This document shows, piece by piece, positions 1 through 9,097 of a stretch of DNA of 64,000 bases. The notes below the pieces were generated by a model, which saw only the letters and a list, made by a program, of their open reading frames with translations, ran no database searches and was not told where the DNA came from. The stretch is from contig JBIQHJ010000012.1 of NCBI GenBank assembly GCA_044508625.1, forward strand, positions 1-64,000, given 5' to 3'. Each line of letters begins with the position of its first letter. Within the stretch, counting starts at the first letter, position 1. This stretch comes from Castellaniella sp044508625. GTDB taxonomy: Bacteria; Pseudomonadota; Gammaproteobacteria; Burkholderiales; Burkholderiaceae_B. The position numbers and the translations under genes are program-made.

Positions 1-118
1 CCTGGGCCATGGGGGCACCCTTGCATGAATGGGGAGATGCCCATCATGGCCGAGGTCGCTGTCTGAAAGATGATCAACTGGACCGAATGGATCCCTACGG
101 GAAATACGAACGTCCGGA

Positions 119-538
119 TCAATCCGCCCATGGATCGATCAACTCGATGTCACAACCGACGAAGTCCTTGACGTTTCGGGTTGCCAGGCGAGCCCCTCGC
201 GAACGGGTGATCGCGGCGATCATTGCATCAAACTGGCTGATCGGGATGCCCGCCGCCTTTCGCGCTGCGGCGATTTCTGAATAGGCATCGGCGGCTTCGC
301 CATCGAAGCCCAGTACCTGTCCCTCCATGTCCACGTCGAAAATACGAAATACGGCGTCCAGCAGCCTGGTCTTGCGCTGGCTCTCGGGCAGCAAGCGTAC
401 CCTGTACAGCAATTCCGCCCGGGTGATCGCCGTCGTGAAAAGAGAAATGCGTGGCCTGCCTTCAAGCCACGCGAGCACCTTGGCGTCCGGCGCCGGCCGC
501 AAGGTTTCCGACAACACATTGGTGTCCAGGATGATCAT
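119..538 (-). CDS. vapC: VapC/FitB-type PIN-domain toxin
   Basis: 139 aa PIN-domain protein, the usual size for VapC/FitB ribonuclease toxins. The N-terminal MIILDTN places Asp5 at the first metal site; Glu42 (in TRAELL) and Asp104 (in SQFDAMIAA) fit the remaining acidic residues, and ATRNVKDF is the typical PIN ending. Family members cleave RNA with Mg2+ and are held inactive by the upstream antitoxin. Start ATG 538 overlaps the antitoxin stop by 4 bp, so the two are translationally coupled. The family call is firm; the RNA target cannot be told from sequence. Confidence 0.93.
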   Translation of the reverse strand: MIILDTNVLSETLRPAPDAKVLAWLEGRPRISLFTTAITRAELLYRVRLLPESQRKTRLLDAVFRIFDVDMEGQVLGFDGEAADAYSEIAAARKAAGIPISQFDAMIAAITRSRGARLATRNVKDFVGCDIELIDPWAD

Positions 539-783
539 GCCGGCAGATCCGGCGGGGTGCGGATCGGCTCACGCTCGGGCAGCTCCAGGTCGATCCCGCC
601 GAGGGGGGCAATACGTGTCCGGATGGCTTTGACCAGTGATCCACCGCGCGCGGGCTCCACTGAAAGAACGGCACGCAGGATGTCCCGCGCCTCGTCCTCC
701 ATCGAACGGCCATTCAGCGCCGCTTGCACCCGAAGCCGCGCCTTGAGTCGATCATCGATATTTCGGATGGTCATGGTTGCCAT
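535..783 (-). CDS. vapB: VapB/FitA-type antitoxin
   Basis: About 82 aa. The N-terminal MTIRNIDDRLKARLRVQA is a ribbon-helix-helix DNA-binding segment as in FitA, and the acidic, proline-rich C-terminus would bind the toxin. Three in-frame ATGs occur (795, 783, 774). 795 directly abuts the palindromic operator, leaving no room for a ribosome site; 783 has a weak GAG 8-9 bases upstream and was chosen. FitA proteins commonly begin close to MATMTIRN. First gene of a two-gene operon with the PIN toxin, probably autoregulated through the operator at 796-826. Confidence 0.88.
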   Translation of the reverse strand: MATMTIRNIDDRLKARLRVQAALNGRSMEDEARDILRAVLSVEPARGGSLVKAIRTRIAPLGGIDLELPEREPIRTPPDLPA

Positions 784-795
784 GGCTTGTCTCAT

Positions 796-846
796 CAGTC
801 AATGAGTTAATTCTAATCATTGACTGCATATCAATCAATGAATGCA
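796..846 (-). promoter_or_regulatory. Candidate vapBC operator (palindromes)
   Basis: A perfect inverted repeat, CAGTCAATGA (796-805) and TCATTGACTG (817-826) with an 11-bp AT-rich spacer, lies immediately upstream of the antitoxin gene. A second, shorter one overlaps it (TGCAT 825-829, ATGCA 842-846), and CAATGA recurs between. FitA/VapB ribbon-helix-helix dimers bind such repeats and repress their own promoter; that use here is inferred. Confidence 0.65.
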
Positions 847-1179
847 GGTAGACGGCAGGCAATATGGACGGCAGGCAGAGGGAATGAACAGATATCGATA
901 CCCCAACTGGTCGGTTGGCGCTGTGTTCAAGCATGAACAGTCTGCGGTTACCTGCCGCACAGATCCCGGCTGACCCGGCGGCTGGGCAGCCTGCGTCCAC
1001 TCGCGCGAACGCGGTGGCGTGGCAGTCATCTGGCGATTTCCATGAGGGGGCGGATATCGAGCGCCCGACATCGCCTCTACGATCTTGTGCGGAGGTGACC
1101 GTGCGTTTGCGCCGCCCCGCCCATCGGGGCCGCGGGATGTGGTCCTATGGAGAACTCGGAATCTGCTTCTATGGAGAAA
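847..1179. other. Intergenic region, no gene seen
   Basis: Gap of about 330 bp between the vapB operator and the 3' end of the Rpn-family gene. No frame here has convincing protein character, and no clear terminator, RNA gene or repeat was found. It probably holds the 5' promoter part of vapBC and the trailer of the Rpn gene. Confidence 0.4.
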
Positions 1180-2130
1180 TCAATCGCCAAAGACTTCATC
1201 CAAGGCCGTGGCATCGAGGATGTTCAGCGACCAAGTCTCGAGCTGCTCCAGGCTGGCCGAGGCCAGGCGCGAACGCACATCATCCGGCAGGACGCCGAAC
1301 CTGCGTTCGAGCAGGCGTGAGAGCAAGGCCGCCTGGCCTTCTTGTTGGCCCTCCTGCCGGAACTTCAGCGTCCAATCACGCGAGTGCGGTACCGTGGTGG
1401 TCATTCTGGTGATCTCCGTGAGGTCCTCGCTGTCGGGTAGGGAGATGCTTTTGGGCCAGCCGCGCGGCAGCAGGACGTAGCGCACCCATTGCCCGAAGGC
1501 TCGATAGAGTTCGGCGTGCTCTGGTGCCCGGAGCCGCTTGCACAAAGTGTGCAGCAAGTGCCCCGCATGTTCAATCCCTTGGTTGTGTTCCAACTGGAAC
1601 AGCAGGCTGGCGAGGTTTCCCTCGGGCAGCCGGCCGGCGCGCACCCACTCGCCTTCGTCGATCAGCATGTAGCGCATGCGGGGCTGGTAGGGCTGCAGTG
1701 AAGGCGGCACCGGGTCCAGCAGGTCGCTGACCTCGACCGGATGCGTCCAGCGGCGCGTGCCGCTGTACAGCACGATGGGCAGGATGGCCGGCAGCGCCTG
1801 GCCGGCGGGCACGAGCTTGCGGCGTACCAGGGTCTCGTAGCTCAAGGCCGTGTAGCTCAGGGTGCGCACGGACATGAGCCGGTCGCCGCGCGCCTGGTGC
1901 TCCAGCAGCAGCAAGACGTGCAGCGCCTGGCCGTCGCGGCGGCGTACCCTCCACAGCAGGTCGCCCTGGCGGGCCTGCTGCCTGTCGCCGAGGTGATCGG
2001 TGGGGATGGCCTGCAGGGAATCCAGGTCCAGCAGCGCCACCCATTCGGCGGGCAGCATGCCCTGCAGCAGGGCGCGCAGCATGTCTGGCTGGCCGAGCAG
2101 CCGCCGGTAGTGCGAGTCGTGGTGGAGCAT
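1180..2130 (-). CDS. Rpn-family PD-(D/E)XK nuclease with DUF4351 tail
   Basis: 316 aa. The N-terminal two-thirds match the Rpn/YhgA-like family once called transposase_31: the start HDSHYRRLLGQPDML, then LLLLEHQARGD, which carries the E-x-Q part of a PD-(D/E)XK nuclease core, followed by LSYTALSYETL. The last 50 residues (LLSRLLERRFG ... LDATALDEVFGD) are a DUF4351 domain. Family members promote RecA-independent recombination and include phage-defence-like proteins; they are not transposases of a mobile element here. The ATG at 2130 was chosen over an upstream TTG (2139). It stands alone. Confidence 0.85.
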   Translation of the reverse strand: MLHHDSHYRRLLGQPDMLRALLQGMLPAEWVALLDLDSLQAIPTDHLGDRQQARQGDLLWRVRRRDGQALHVLLLLEHQARGDRLMSVRTLSYTALSYETLVRRKLVPAGQALPAILPIVLYSGTRRWTHPVEVSDLLDPVPPSLQPYQPRMRYMLIDEGEWVRAGRLPEGNLASLLFQLEHNQGIEHAGHLLHTLCKRLRAPEHAELYRAFGQWVRYVLLPRGWPKSISLPDSEDLTEITRMTTTVPHSRDWTLKFRQEGQQEGQAALLSRLLERRFGVLPDDVRSRLASASLEQLETWSLNILDATALDEVFGD

Positions 2131-2294
2131 ATGGCGCAAGCCTTCCCGTTGACGAGTGCGATCCCGTCACTGTAGGAAAGCCGGCGTCGTGGCGGGGCAT
2201 CGGATGCCGGGGATTGTCCATGCGGGCTTGTACGAAGATGATCGTTTGCTTGCGCCGCCCGGCTTCGCCGCCACGGCCGCCGCCGTGCCCGGGC

Positions 2295-3641
2295 TCACCC
2301 CCCAACAAAACCCACCCCCGCCACCAGCGCATGCAGCGCCCACCACGTGAACTCGTTCGAGATATCCCCGTGGCCCGGGATCCTTCCGTTGGCGCCGTCC
2401 AGGCCGTAGACGCGGACCTCCGGGTCGAGGACATAAGGCTCGCCCGGCGCCTGGATGGGGATCAGCCGCTCGCCCGCCCGGCGGGGCCCGTAGCCGCCCA
2501 AGGCCGCGTAGCGGCTGGGCACGGCGGCCACTGCGTCGAGGCCCATCAGCTCGCCCAGGTCCGCGTCCCGCCTCAGCGCCCAGTGAAACACGGTGTGCAG
2601 CGCAAAATCGTGCGGGCTGTACGTGGCGAGGATCGGCTGCTCGACCCGCTCCAGCGCCTGGCGGTATCCGCCGGGATGGCCCTTGCCCGGCACCTCGCCG
2701 GCGAAACACAAGTGTGAAACCGCCGGCTGCAGCAGCAGCGCCGAGCGGACCTTGCGCGGCGGCGACGCGATGCCGCACAGCGCGGACAAGAGCACCTTGG
2801 CGCCATAGGAATGTCCGATCAAATGGACGCGGGCACCCGTCCCGCGCAAGAGGGCCTCGAGCAGGGGACCGACGCCCTTGGCACCCACCACGCCCGCCCG
2901 GTCCTTCATGATGGCCACAGTCAGCATGCGGATCAGCCAGCGGGCGGCCAACAGGGGCGACAGCCCGTCCACCACGCCGGCCGGCACGGGCCCCGCATCC
3001 GGGCGCATCCCCGCCCGACCCATCTCCTCGGACATGGCCTCCCAACTGCGCAGCAGCCCCTCGGCCTCCGCCGGCTCGCCGGACTCGCGCTCCGCCTCGG
3101 AGTCCCTCAGGATGCCGGCGGCCAGCTCCGCCAGGCGGCGGGCCTGCTGGCCCGTGAGGACGGGTTCCTGCGCGAGCGCATGCAGCTCGGTGCGTTCCGC
3201 CTCCGTTTCCAGGAAATCCGCGATCTCGGCCAGCTCGCGCTGGTACTGCGCCTCGTCCTGGAAAGCGCCCTCGACATCGAGCCCCAGCGCCTGCGGCCCG
3301 ACGCCCTGCTCGCCGAACGCCAAAGCGGCGCTGGGCCAGAAAATCCCGACCAGCAGGGGCCGATAGCCCTTCGGCGTGGGCAGGCCGCGCGCCTTGCGCA
3401 TCCCCGCATAGCCCTTGAAAAAACCCCGATACCGCCCGAGCGCGTCCGACCACTCGTTGTTCCAGCCATGCGAGAACACGAACACATCCGAATAGCCCCC
3501 GGCTTCGGCCAGGAGGATCTCGCGGCTCTGCTCGTTCCGGCATTTCCCCCGTTCATCGAAACGGATGATATAGAGCGGAACCTGCTGCCCGTCCGCGCCC
3601 GCCAGGTATTCCCAAGGTCCGGGAACATGTCGATCCGCCAT
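2295..3641 (-). CDS. Alpha/beta serine hydrolase, function unknown
   Basis: 448 aa. An early DVFVFSHGWNN strand-turn and a nucleophile elbow GHSYG (Ser278) identify an alpha/beta hydrolase; the long insert between them (about residues 110-225, rich in Glu and Ala) is probably a helical lid. No signal peptide, so likely cytoplasmic. ATG 3641 is preceded by AAGGGGGG, a good ribosome site, and is preferred over the ATG at 3689. It lies 44 bp downstream of a lipoprotein gene on the same strand, suggesting a two-gene unit. Substrate unknown; an esterase or lipase-like role is only a guess. Confidence 0.7.
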   Translation of the reverse strand: MADRHVPGPWEYLAGADGQQVPLYIIRFDERGKCRNEQSREILLAEAGGYSDVFVFSHGWNNEWSDALGRYRGFFKGYAGMRKARGLPTPKGYRPLLVGIFWPSAALAFGEQGVGPQALGLDVEGAFQDEAQYQRELAEIADFLETEAERTELHALAQEPVLTGQQARRLAELAAGILRDSEAERESGEPAEAEGLLRSWEAMSEEMGRAGMRPDAGPVPAGVVDGLSPLLAARWLIRMLTVAIMKDRAGVVGAKGVGPLLEALLRGTGARVHLIGHSYGAKVLLSALCGIASPPRKVRSALLLQPAVSHLCFAGEVPGKGHPGGYRQALERVEQPILATYSPHDFALHTVFHWALRRDADLGELMGLDAVAAVPSRYAALGGYGPRRAGERLIPIQAPGEPYVLDPEVRVYGLDGANGRIPGHGDISNEFTWWALHALVAGVGFVGG

Positions 3642-3685
3642 CACACCCCCCTTGCGCCGTCGCACGACGCCATGAGCCGCCCCGT

Positions 3686-4999
3686 TCACTCCGGCTGCGA
3701 CAGCTCCTCGCGCAGCTTCTCGATCCGGGCCTTCTTTTCCAGGACCGAAATCTCGTGATCCAGGGTGGCCAGCTCCTCCTGCCGGATCCGCGCCGGCTCG
3801 CCCGCAGCCTGCTGCGCCCGCGCCTCGCGGGCCTCGGCGCGCAGCCGCGCCAGCTCGGCCACCGAGCCCGAGGCCTCGGACAAGCTGCCAGCCATGCGCT
3901 CGGCGCGCGACTGGGACGAGAAATCCAGCTTGCTCAGCGAACCATCCTCATTGAATTCCGCCGCCACCTCGTTCTTGTCGAAGCCCTCGTTCTCGAGCCA
4001 CACCAGTCCCTTTACGCCGAACTGGGGCAGCTTCACCAGTTCCTGCGCCTCGATGCGCGACAGGCCGGGCTGCCTGGGGTCCTGAATCCACACCCGGCCA
4101 TGGACCGGCGAGCGATACACCACGCCTCCGAGCCACCCAGTCGCCGGCTCGGGCGCGGTCCTGGAGGGCCCCGGCGCAGGCCGGGCAGAGGCCGCGAGCG
4201 GCGCCACGCACACCTCCATCGAAAACCGCGCATTCCCCGACACCCCGGCCATCGGGCTCAGGCCCTCGCGCCGCGCGAACGCATCCAGGAAATCCCTCTG
4301 GCTGGCGGTCACCGGCTCGCAGGCCTGCGCATCACGCCCCGCGGGCGACCACGCCGTCAGGCGCAGCGTCGCCGTGAGCGCCTTGCTCAGCGCCTCGAGC
4401 TCCGCCTCGAGGACGGCCGCATTCGCCGACCCCTTGGCCGCCGGAATGTCCGAAACCATCAGGCGGTTGCGCCGCGCGGCCTTCTGATTGATCGCCTGGC
4501 AGATCGGGGACGGCGGCACCGCCGCAGCCCACTGCGTCATCGCCGGCGCAGCCATGCCCGCGATGCTCGCCTTGTAGAGATTCAGCGCCGTGCCGACGAC
4601 CGCACCCGCCACCTGCGCCGTCCGGTCCTCCACATGGGCATTGATGGATTTCAGCATCCCGTTGGGATGCAGCGTCACCCCCGCCGTCGTGGTCTTGAGC
4701 GCCGAATTCAGCCTTGAATAATCGAGACCATAGGTTTCATCGGGATCGGGCACGAAATAGGCCCGGATCGTGCCGCCGGCCAGCTCGTAGGCCAGCGGCC
4801 CCTCGGCCGCCGCGGTGGCCTTGCACGACACCACCAGCACCCGCGCCTCGACATCGAACGCCGCCATCGGCAGCGAATACAGGACCCCCCTGACGGGAAG
4901 CTCGTGGCCGGGCGGCACCCGGCGCGCGTCCAGCGCGGTGCCGCAGCCCGCCAGCGCCAGTGCGGCGACGGCCACCCCCAAAGGCAAGATTCCCCTCAT
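3686..4999 (-). CDS. Predicted outer-membrane lipoprotein with C-terminal coiled coil
   Basis: 437 aa. A short signal sequence ends in the lipobox LALAGC (Cys19), so it should be lipidated and, lacking Asp after the Cys, sorted to the outer membrane. The body has no motif I recognise. The C-terminal 80 residues are charged and Ala/Glu-rich (LARLRAEAREARAQQ), a likely coiled coil. It is the first gene of a pair with the downstream hydrolase. An inverted repeat, TGTCAT/ATGACA at 5082-5096, is 83 bp upstream of its start and could be an operator. Confidence 0.6.
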   Translation of the reverse strand: MRGILPLGVAVAALALAGCGTALDARRVPPGHELPVRGVLYSLPMAAFDVEARVLVVSCKATAAAEGPLAYELAGGTIRAYFVPDPDETYGLDYSRLNSALKTTTAGVTLHPNGMLKSINAHVEDRTAQVAGAVVGTALNLYKASIAGMAAPAMTQWAAAVPPSPICQAINQKAARRNRLMVSDIPAAKGSANAAVLEAELEALSKALTATLRLTAWSPAGRDAQACEPVTASQRDFLDAFARREGLSPMAGVSGNARFSMEVCVAPLAASARPAPGPSRTAPEPATGWLGGVVYRSPVHGRVWIQDPRQPGLSRIEAQELVKLPQFGVKGLVWLENEGFDKNEVAAEFNEDGSLSKLDFSSQSRAERMAGSLSEASGSVAELARLRAEAREARAQQAAGEPARIRQEELATLDHEISVLEKKARIEKLREELSQPE

Positions 5000-5342
5000 G
5001 GCGTTCCCCCTGGTCCCCCGTCCAGCCTCGGCGGCGCGTGAAACGCCCGCCCGGCGGCTTGCGGTGGTTATGCCCTTATTGTGTCATTTCATGACAAGGG
5101 CAGAGAGAGGGACAAACCCTCAGAATCCGGTAGTGGTAATTCCCCAGGCGCTGAGGACCTCCGGCTTGGCGGTGCTGTCCCCTCCCCAAACCTGACCTCC
5201 ACTCTCCACGTTTACCCTGATTTTCGGGCTTGGGCGCGATTAGTGCTTGTCCATCGTCGTCGATCGGATGTAATTTGTGCACAATCCAACAAAGATTGGG
5301 TACAAGTTTCGTCCGAACCACCACGACTTTGCGAGACTGATC
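5000..5342. promoter_or_regulatory. Divergent promoter region, lipoprotein / TRAP operon
   Basis: 343 bp between divergent genes. It holds an inverted repeat TGTCAT-ttc-ATGACA (5082-5096) nearer the lipoprotein gene and a perfect 10-bp palindrome TTGTGCACAA (5275-5284) 59 bp before the TRAP binding-protein start. The second has the size and spacing of a GntR-type operator and could be the site for the GntR protein encoded at 9098. No clear sigma-70 boxes were picked out. Confidence 0.4.
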
Positions 5343-6350
5343 ATGGAGACTTTCAAGACAAGCCCTGCTTTCAGGAAGCCGCTGTCCATCGTTGCGTTTG
5401 TGGGCGCCCTGTTGTTCGCTGCCGCGGCGCCCGCGCCGGCGGCAAATCTCAAGATGGCCTCCGGCTACCCGGATGCCAACTATCTGACCATGATCGTCCG
5501 GGATTTCATCGCCGACGCCGGCAAGCGCAGCGGCGGTTCCCTGGACATCGAGCTGCACAATAACCAGACGCTGATCAAGCTGCCCGACATGATGCGGGCG
5601 GTGCAGACCAATCAGGTGGCCCTGAGCGACGTCCGGCTGGGCAACTACGGCAACCAGGATCCGGTGTACATCCTGGACGCCATTCCGTTTCTGGCGGGGG
5701 ATTACGACAGCGCGCTGAGGCTGTGGCGGGCCTCCCGGACCTACCTGACGGAATCCTTTGCCCAGCGGGGGATGAAGGTTCTGTTTGCCATGTGGAATCC
5801 GCCGCAGGGCTTCTACACGCTCAAGCCGGTCTCCAAGGCCGAGGACCTGGCGGGCCTGAAGCTGCGGGTCTACAGCACCGAGACGCGCCGCATGGGAGAG
5901 CTGCTGAAGGCCGAGCCGCTGATCGTGCAGTTCGGCGAGATCCCGCAGGCTTTCTCCACCGGCCTGATCAATGCGATGTTCACTTCGCCGCAGACGGGCA
6001 TCGACACCCAGGCCTGGGACTTCGTCAAGCACCTCACCATGGTGGGCGCGCTGTTCACCAAACAGGTGGTCGTCATCAATGCCGAGGTATTCGCGAAGCT
6101 CTCGAAGGCCGAGCAGGACGCGCTGGTCGAGGCGGGCAAGGCCGCCGAGCAGGCCGGCTTCGAGCGCATGAAGGCCCTGACCTCCGAGCAGCTCGCCCTC
6201 ATGGCGAGCAAGGGCGTCGCGGTGTCGCAGGCCTCGCCGGCCTTCATCGAGCAGCTCAAGCGGGTGGGCGTGCAGATGGAGGAGGATTGGAAAGCCAAGG
6301 CCACGGCGGGGCAGCGCGCGGTCCTCGATGCGTACCTGGGCATGAAGTAG
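5343..6350 (+). CDS. dctP: TRAP transporter solute-binding protein (DctP family)
   Basis: 335 aa periplasmic binding protein. A Sec signal peptide (hydrophobic IVAFVGALLFAAAAPAPA, cleavage near AAANL) leads into a DctP fold with the AEDLAGLKLRVYS segment, whose Arg normally salt-bridges the substrate carboxylate. Start ATG 5343 gives a proper signal peptide; an in-frame alternative start at 5277 would add 22 residues without signal character. First gene of an operon with dctQ and dctM, 10 bp before dctQ. The ligand is unknown; the downstream PuuE-like and racemase genes suggest a ureide or hydantoin-type acid. Confidence 0.9.
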   Translation: METFKTSPAFRKPLSIVAFVGALLFAAAAPAPAANLKMASGYPDANYLTMIVRDFIADAGKRSGGSLDIELHNNQTLIKLPDMMRAVQTNQVALSDVRLGNYGNQDPVYILDAIPFLAGDYDSALRLWRASRTYLTESFAQRGMKVLFAMWNPPQGFYTLKPVSKAEDLAGLKLRVYSTETRRMGELLKAEPLIVQFGEIPQAFSTGLINAMFTSPQTGIDTQAWDFVKHLTMVGALFTKQVVVINAEVFAKLSKAEQDALVEAGKAAEQAGFERMKALTSEQLALMASKGVAVSQASPAFIEQLKRVGVQMEEDWKAKATAGQRAVLDAYLGMK

Positions 6351-6360
6351 GGAGGCGGCC

Positions 6361-6891
6361 ATGGATCGCCTGATTCGGTGCGCCGGGGCCTTGTCCGTGC
6401 TCTGCCTGTGCGGCATGGTGCTGGTCCTGGCCGCCACCCTGGTGCTGCGTCCCGCCGGAATCCTCGTGCCCTCGTCGGAAATCATCGCCACCTTCCTCAT
6501 GGTGGGCATGGCCCTGTTCGGATTCGTCTACGCGTACGCCGAGGGCGTGCACGTCCGGGTGGACGCGCTGCACCAGCGGATGCCCGCGCCCGTCCGCCGC
6601 GGCGTGGACGTCCTCTGCCATGTCGGCGGGGCGCTGCTGTGCGGGGCCCTGGCGTTCCACTCCGGCGGACTGGCCTGGATGGCGTTCCGCTTCAATGACC
6701 TGAGCGACGGCCTGGTGGCCATTCCGATGTGGATCCCGCTGGGTACGGTTCCGCTGGGTTTCGGGCTGTTCGCGCTCGCACTGTTGCGCGACGGCCTGCG
6801 GCTGCTGCGCGGGCGCGAGGTGCGTTTTGGAGTCAGTGAAAAGGATGGTGCGGTGGCGCTGGCATCCACTGCTCGGGAGGACGCGCCATGA
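6361..6891 (+). CDS. dctQ: TRAP transporter small permease (DctQ)
   Basis: 176 aa with four predicted membrane helices (about residues 8-28, 40-60, 80-105, 120-145), the DctQ pattern; the motif VHVRVDAL after helix 2 is typical. It forms the small membrane subunit of the TRAP importer. It follows dctP by 10 bp and overlaps dctM by 4 bp (ATGA), so the three are co-translated. Confidence 0.88.
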   Translation: MDRLIRCAGALSVLCLCGMVLVLAATLVLRPAGILVPSSEIIATFLMVGMALFGFVYAYAEGVHVRVDALHQRMPAPVRRGVDVLCHVGGALLCGALAFHSGGLAWMAFRFNDLSDGLVAIPMWIPLGTVPLGFGLFALALLRDGLRLLRGREVRFGVSEKDGAVALASTAREDAP

Positions 6892-8180
6892 CCGGCACTT
6901 TTCTCGTTCTCGTCGCCTTGCTGGCGGTGCTGCTCGCCCTCGGGTTCTGGGTGGGGCTGTCGCTGCTGGTGGTCGGCATCGTCGGCCTGCTCATGCTGGA
7001 CGCCAGCAACGCCGGGGGCCTCGTCGCCTCGTCGGTGTTCTCGTCCCTGGATAGCTGGCCCCTGACGGCTCTGCCGCTGTTCCTGCTGATGGGCGAGCTG
7101 CTGTTCCAATCGAAGCTCTCCGAGAACATGTTCAAGGGCTTTGCGCCGCTGGTGCGCTGGCTGCCCGGCCGCCTCCTGCACGTGAATGTGCTGGGCTGCG
7201 GCGTACTGGCCGCCATCGTGGGTTCCAGCGGGGTGTGCTGCGCCACGATCGGCCGGATGTCGGTGCCCGAGCTGACGCGGCGCGGCTATCGGGAGAACAT
7301 GATCATCGGCACCTTGACCGGATCGGGCACGCTCGGCTTGCTGATCCCGCCGTCGATCATGATGATCGTCTACGGCATCGTCAGCCAGACGTCCATCGCC
7401 CGCCTTTTCCTGGCGGGCGTGCTGCCCGGCCTGCTGCTGATGGCGCTGTTCATGGGCTACATCGTCGTCTGGTCCTTGCTGAACCGCCAGGGCGTGCCCG
7501 CGCAGTCCGAGGGCGATCAGGTGCGCTGGCGGGACGTGGGCCGCATCGTGCCGCCGATCGTGCTGGTATTGGTCGTGATCGGCAGCATCTACGGCGGCTG
7601 GGCGACTCCCACGGAATCGGCCGTCATCGGCGTGGCGGGCGCGATCGTGCTGGCGGGAATGGGTGGCTCCCTGTCCCGGACCATGCTGGGGAACGCCTTG
7701 ACCGGCACGGTCAAGACCTCGACCCTGATCCTGCTGATCATCGCCGGGGCCTCGGTGCTGACGACCGCGCTGGATTTCTCGGGCATACCGAAATACGCGG
7801 CCGAGGCCGTGGTCGCCATGAACCTGGGGCAATACGAGCTGCTCGCCGCCCTGACCGTCCTCTACCTCGTCCTGGGCTGCTTCCTGGAGGGGGTGTCGAT
7901 GATCGTGCTGACCGCCTCCATCGTCCTGCCCATGACGCAGGCGGTGGGCATCGATCCGGTCTGGCTCGGCATCTACCTGGTGGTGATGGTGGAGCTGGCG
8001 CAGATCACTCCGCCGGTGGGCTTCAACTTGTTCATCCTCCAGGCCCTGACCGGGCGGGACCTGCTGACGGTGGCGCGTGCGTCCATTCCGTTCTTCTTTT
8101 TGCTGATCGCCGCGATCGTGCTGTTCGCGGTGTTTCCCGAGATCGTGCTGTACCTGCCCAGGACGATGATTGGCCGTTGA
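6888..8180 (+). CDS. dctM: TRAP transporter large permease (DctM)
   Basis: 430 aa, eleven or twelve hydrophobic helices, the Na+-coupled channel subunit of the TRAP system. Family signatures visible are SSGVCCATIGRMSVPEL near residue 110, LTGSGTLGLLIPPSIMMIVYG near 145 and ITPPVGFNLFILQAL near the C-terminus. Length is normal for DctM. It is followed after 11 bp by the PuuE-like gene, implying one transcript from transporter to enzyme. Confidence 0.95.
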   Translation: MTGTFLVLVALLAVLLALGFWVGLSLLVVGIVGLLMLDASNAGGLVASSVFSSLDSWPLTALPLFLLMGELLFQSKLSENMFKGFAPLVRWLPGRLLHVNVLGCGVLAAIVGSSGVCCATIGRMSVPELTRRGYRENMIIGTLTGSGTLGLLIPPSIMMIVYGIVSQTSIARLFLAGVLPGLLLMALFMGYIVVWSLLNRQGVPAQSEGDQVRWRDVGRIVPPIVLVLVVIGSIYGGWATPTESAVIGVAGAIVLAGMGGSLSRTMLGNALTGTVKTSTLILLIIAGASVLTTALDFSGIPKYAAEAVVAMNLGQYELLAALTVLYLVLGCFLEGVSMIVLTASIVLPMTQAVGIDPVWLGIYLVVMVELAQITPPVGFNLFILQALTGRDLLTVARASIPFFFLLIAAIVLFAVFPEIVLYLPRTMIGR

Positions 8181-8191
8181 GGAAAAACGAT

Positions 8192-9076
8192 ATGCGTGAT
8201 TTGCTGGGTTATGGAAACCGGCCCCCCGCGGTGGCATGGCCGGACGGGGCGCGGGTCGCCGTCTCGTTCGTGCTGAATTTCGAGGAGGGGGCTGAATTCA
8301 GCATCGCTGACGGTGATGCGTTCAACGAATCCGTGTACGAAGTCATCGACCAGCAGGCGGTGCTGGATCCCTGCATCGACACTCATTTCGAGTACGGCAC
8401 GCGGGTCGCCTACTGGCGGATCATGGACCTGGCCGAGCGCTACGGCATATCCATGACGGTCAGCGCCTGCGGACGCGCGGCCGGGCGCTCGCCCTGGCTG
8501 GTCCAGGATGCGGCTCGCCGGGGCCATGAGATCTCGGCGCATGGCTTCCGCTGGGAGACGCACGCCGGAATGCCGCTCGAGGACGAGCGCCGTGCCATCA
8601 TCGCGACCGTCGAGGCCATCCGCGGGGCGGTCGGGCGTGCGCCCGTGGGCTGGCATACGCGCTCGGTCCGCACGGACAACACCCGTGCGCTGCTGCGCGA
8701 GCAGGGCTTTCTCTACGACAGCGATGCCTATAATGACGACACCCCGTATTTCGTGGACGTGGACGGCGCGCGGCACCTGGTGCTGCCTTATTCATTCGAT
8801 ACCAACGACATGCAGTTCCAGAACACCAACCGCTTCGACACGGCGGCCTCGTTTGCCACGTACGTCTGCGATGGATTCGACTGGCTGCATCGCGAGGGCG
8901 AGCATTTCCCCCGCATGCTGTCGATCGGCCTGCACCTTCGGATGATCGGCAGGCCGGCGCGCATGGGCGCCCTCGAGCGCATATTCCAGCATCTCGCGGG
9001 GCGCAAGGGCGCGTGGATCGCGACGCGCGAGCAGATCGCGCGGCATTGGATCGCCAATGCGCCCACGGACGCATAG
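8192..9076 (+). CDS. PuuE-like polysaccharide-deacetylase-family amidase (allantoinase type)
   Basis: 294 aa NodB-fold protein. The N-terminal RVAVSFVLNFEEGAE, then FEYGTRVAYWRI, GHEISAHGFRWETH (metal-binding His pair) and GWHTRSVRT follow the metal-independent allantoinase PuuE closely, rather than chitin deacetylases. PuuE opens the hydantoin ring of allantoin; here a related cyclic ureide or imide is the likely substrate. ATG 8192 has GGAAAAA upstream. It lies inside the TRAP operon, followed by a GntR regulator and a hydantoin-racemase-like gene, which supports a ureide pathway. Confidence 0.8.
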   Translation: MRDLLGYGNRPPAVAWPDGARVAVSFVLNFEEGAEFSIADGDAFNESVYEVIDQQAVLDPCIDTHFEYGTRVAYWRIMDLAERYGISMTVSACGRAAGRSPWLVQDAARRGHEISAHGFRWETHAGMPLEDERRAIIATVEAIRGAVGRAPVGWHTRSVRTDNTRALLREQGFLYDSDAYNDDTPYFVDVDGARHLVLPYSFDTNDMQFQNTNRFDTAASFATYVCDGFDWLHREGEHFPRMLSIGLHLRMIGRPARMGALERIFQHLAGRKGAWIATREQIARHWIANAPTDA

Positions 9077-9097
9077 CACGGGCGGGACGGGACATCG

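Noticed and set aside
1180..2130. Transposase of an insertion sequence
   Set aside because: The Rpn family was once named transposase_31, but there are no terminal inverted repeats or target duplications, and the family is a nuclease.
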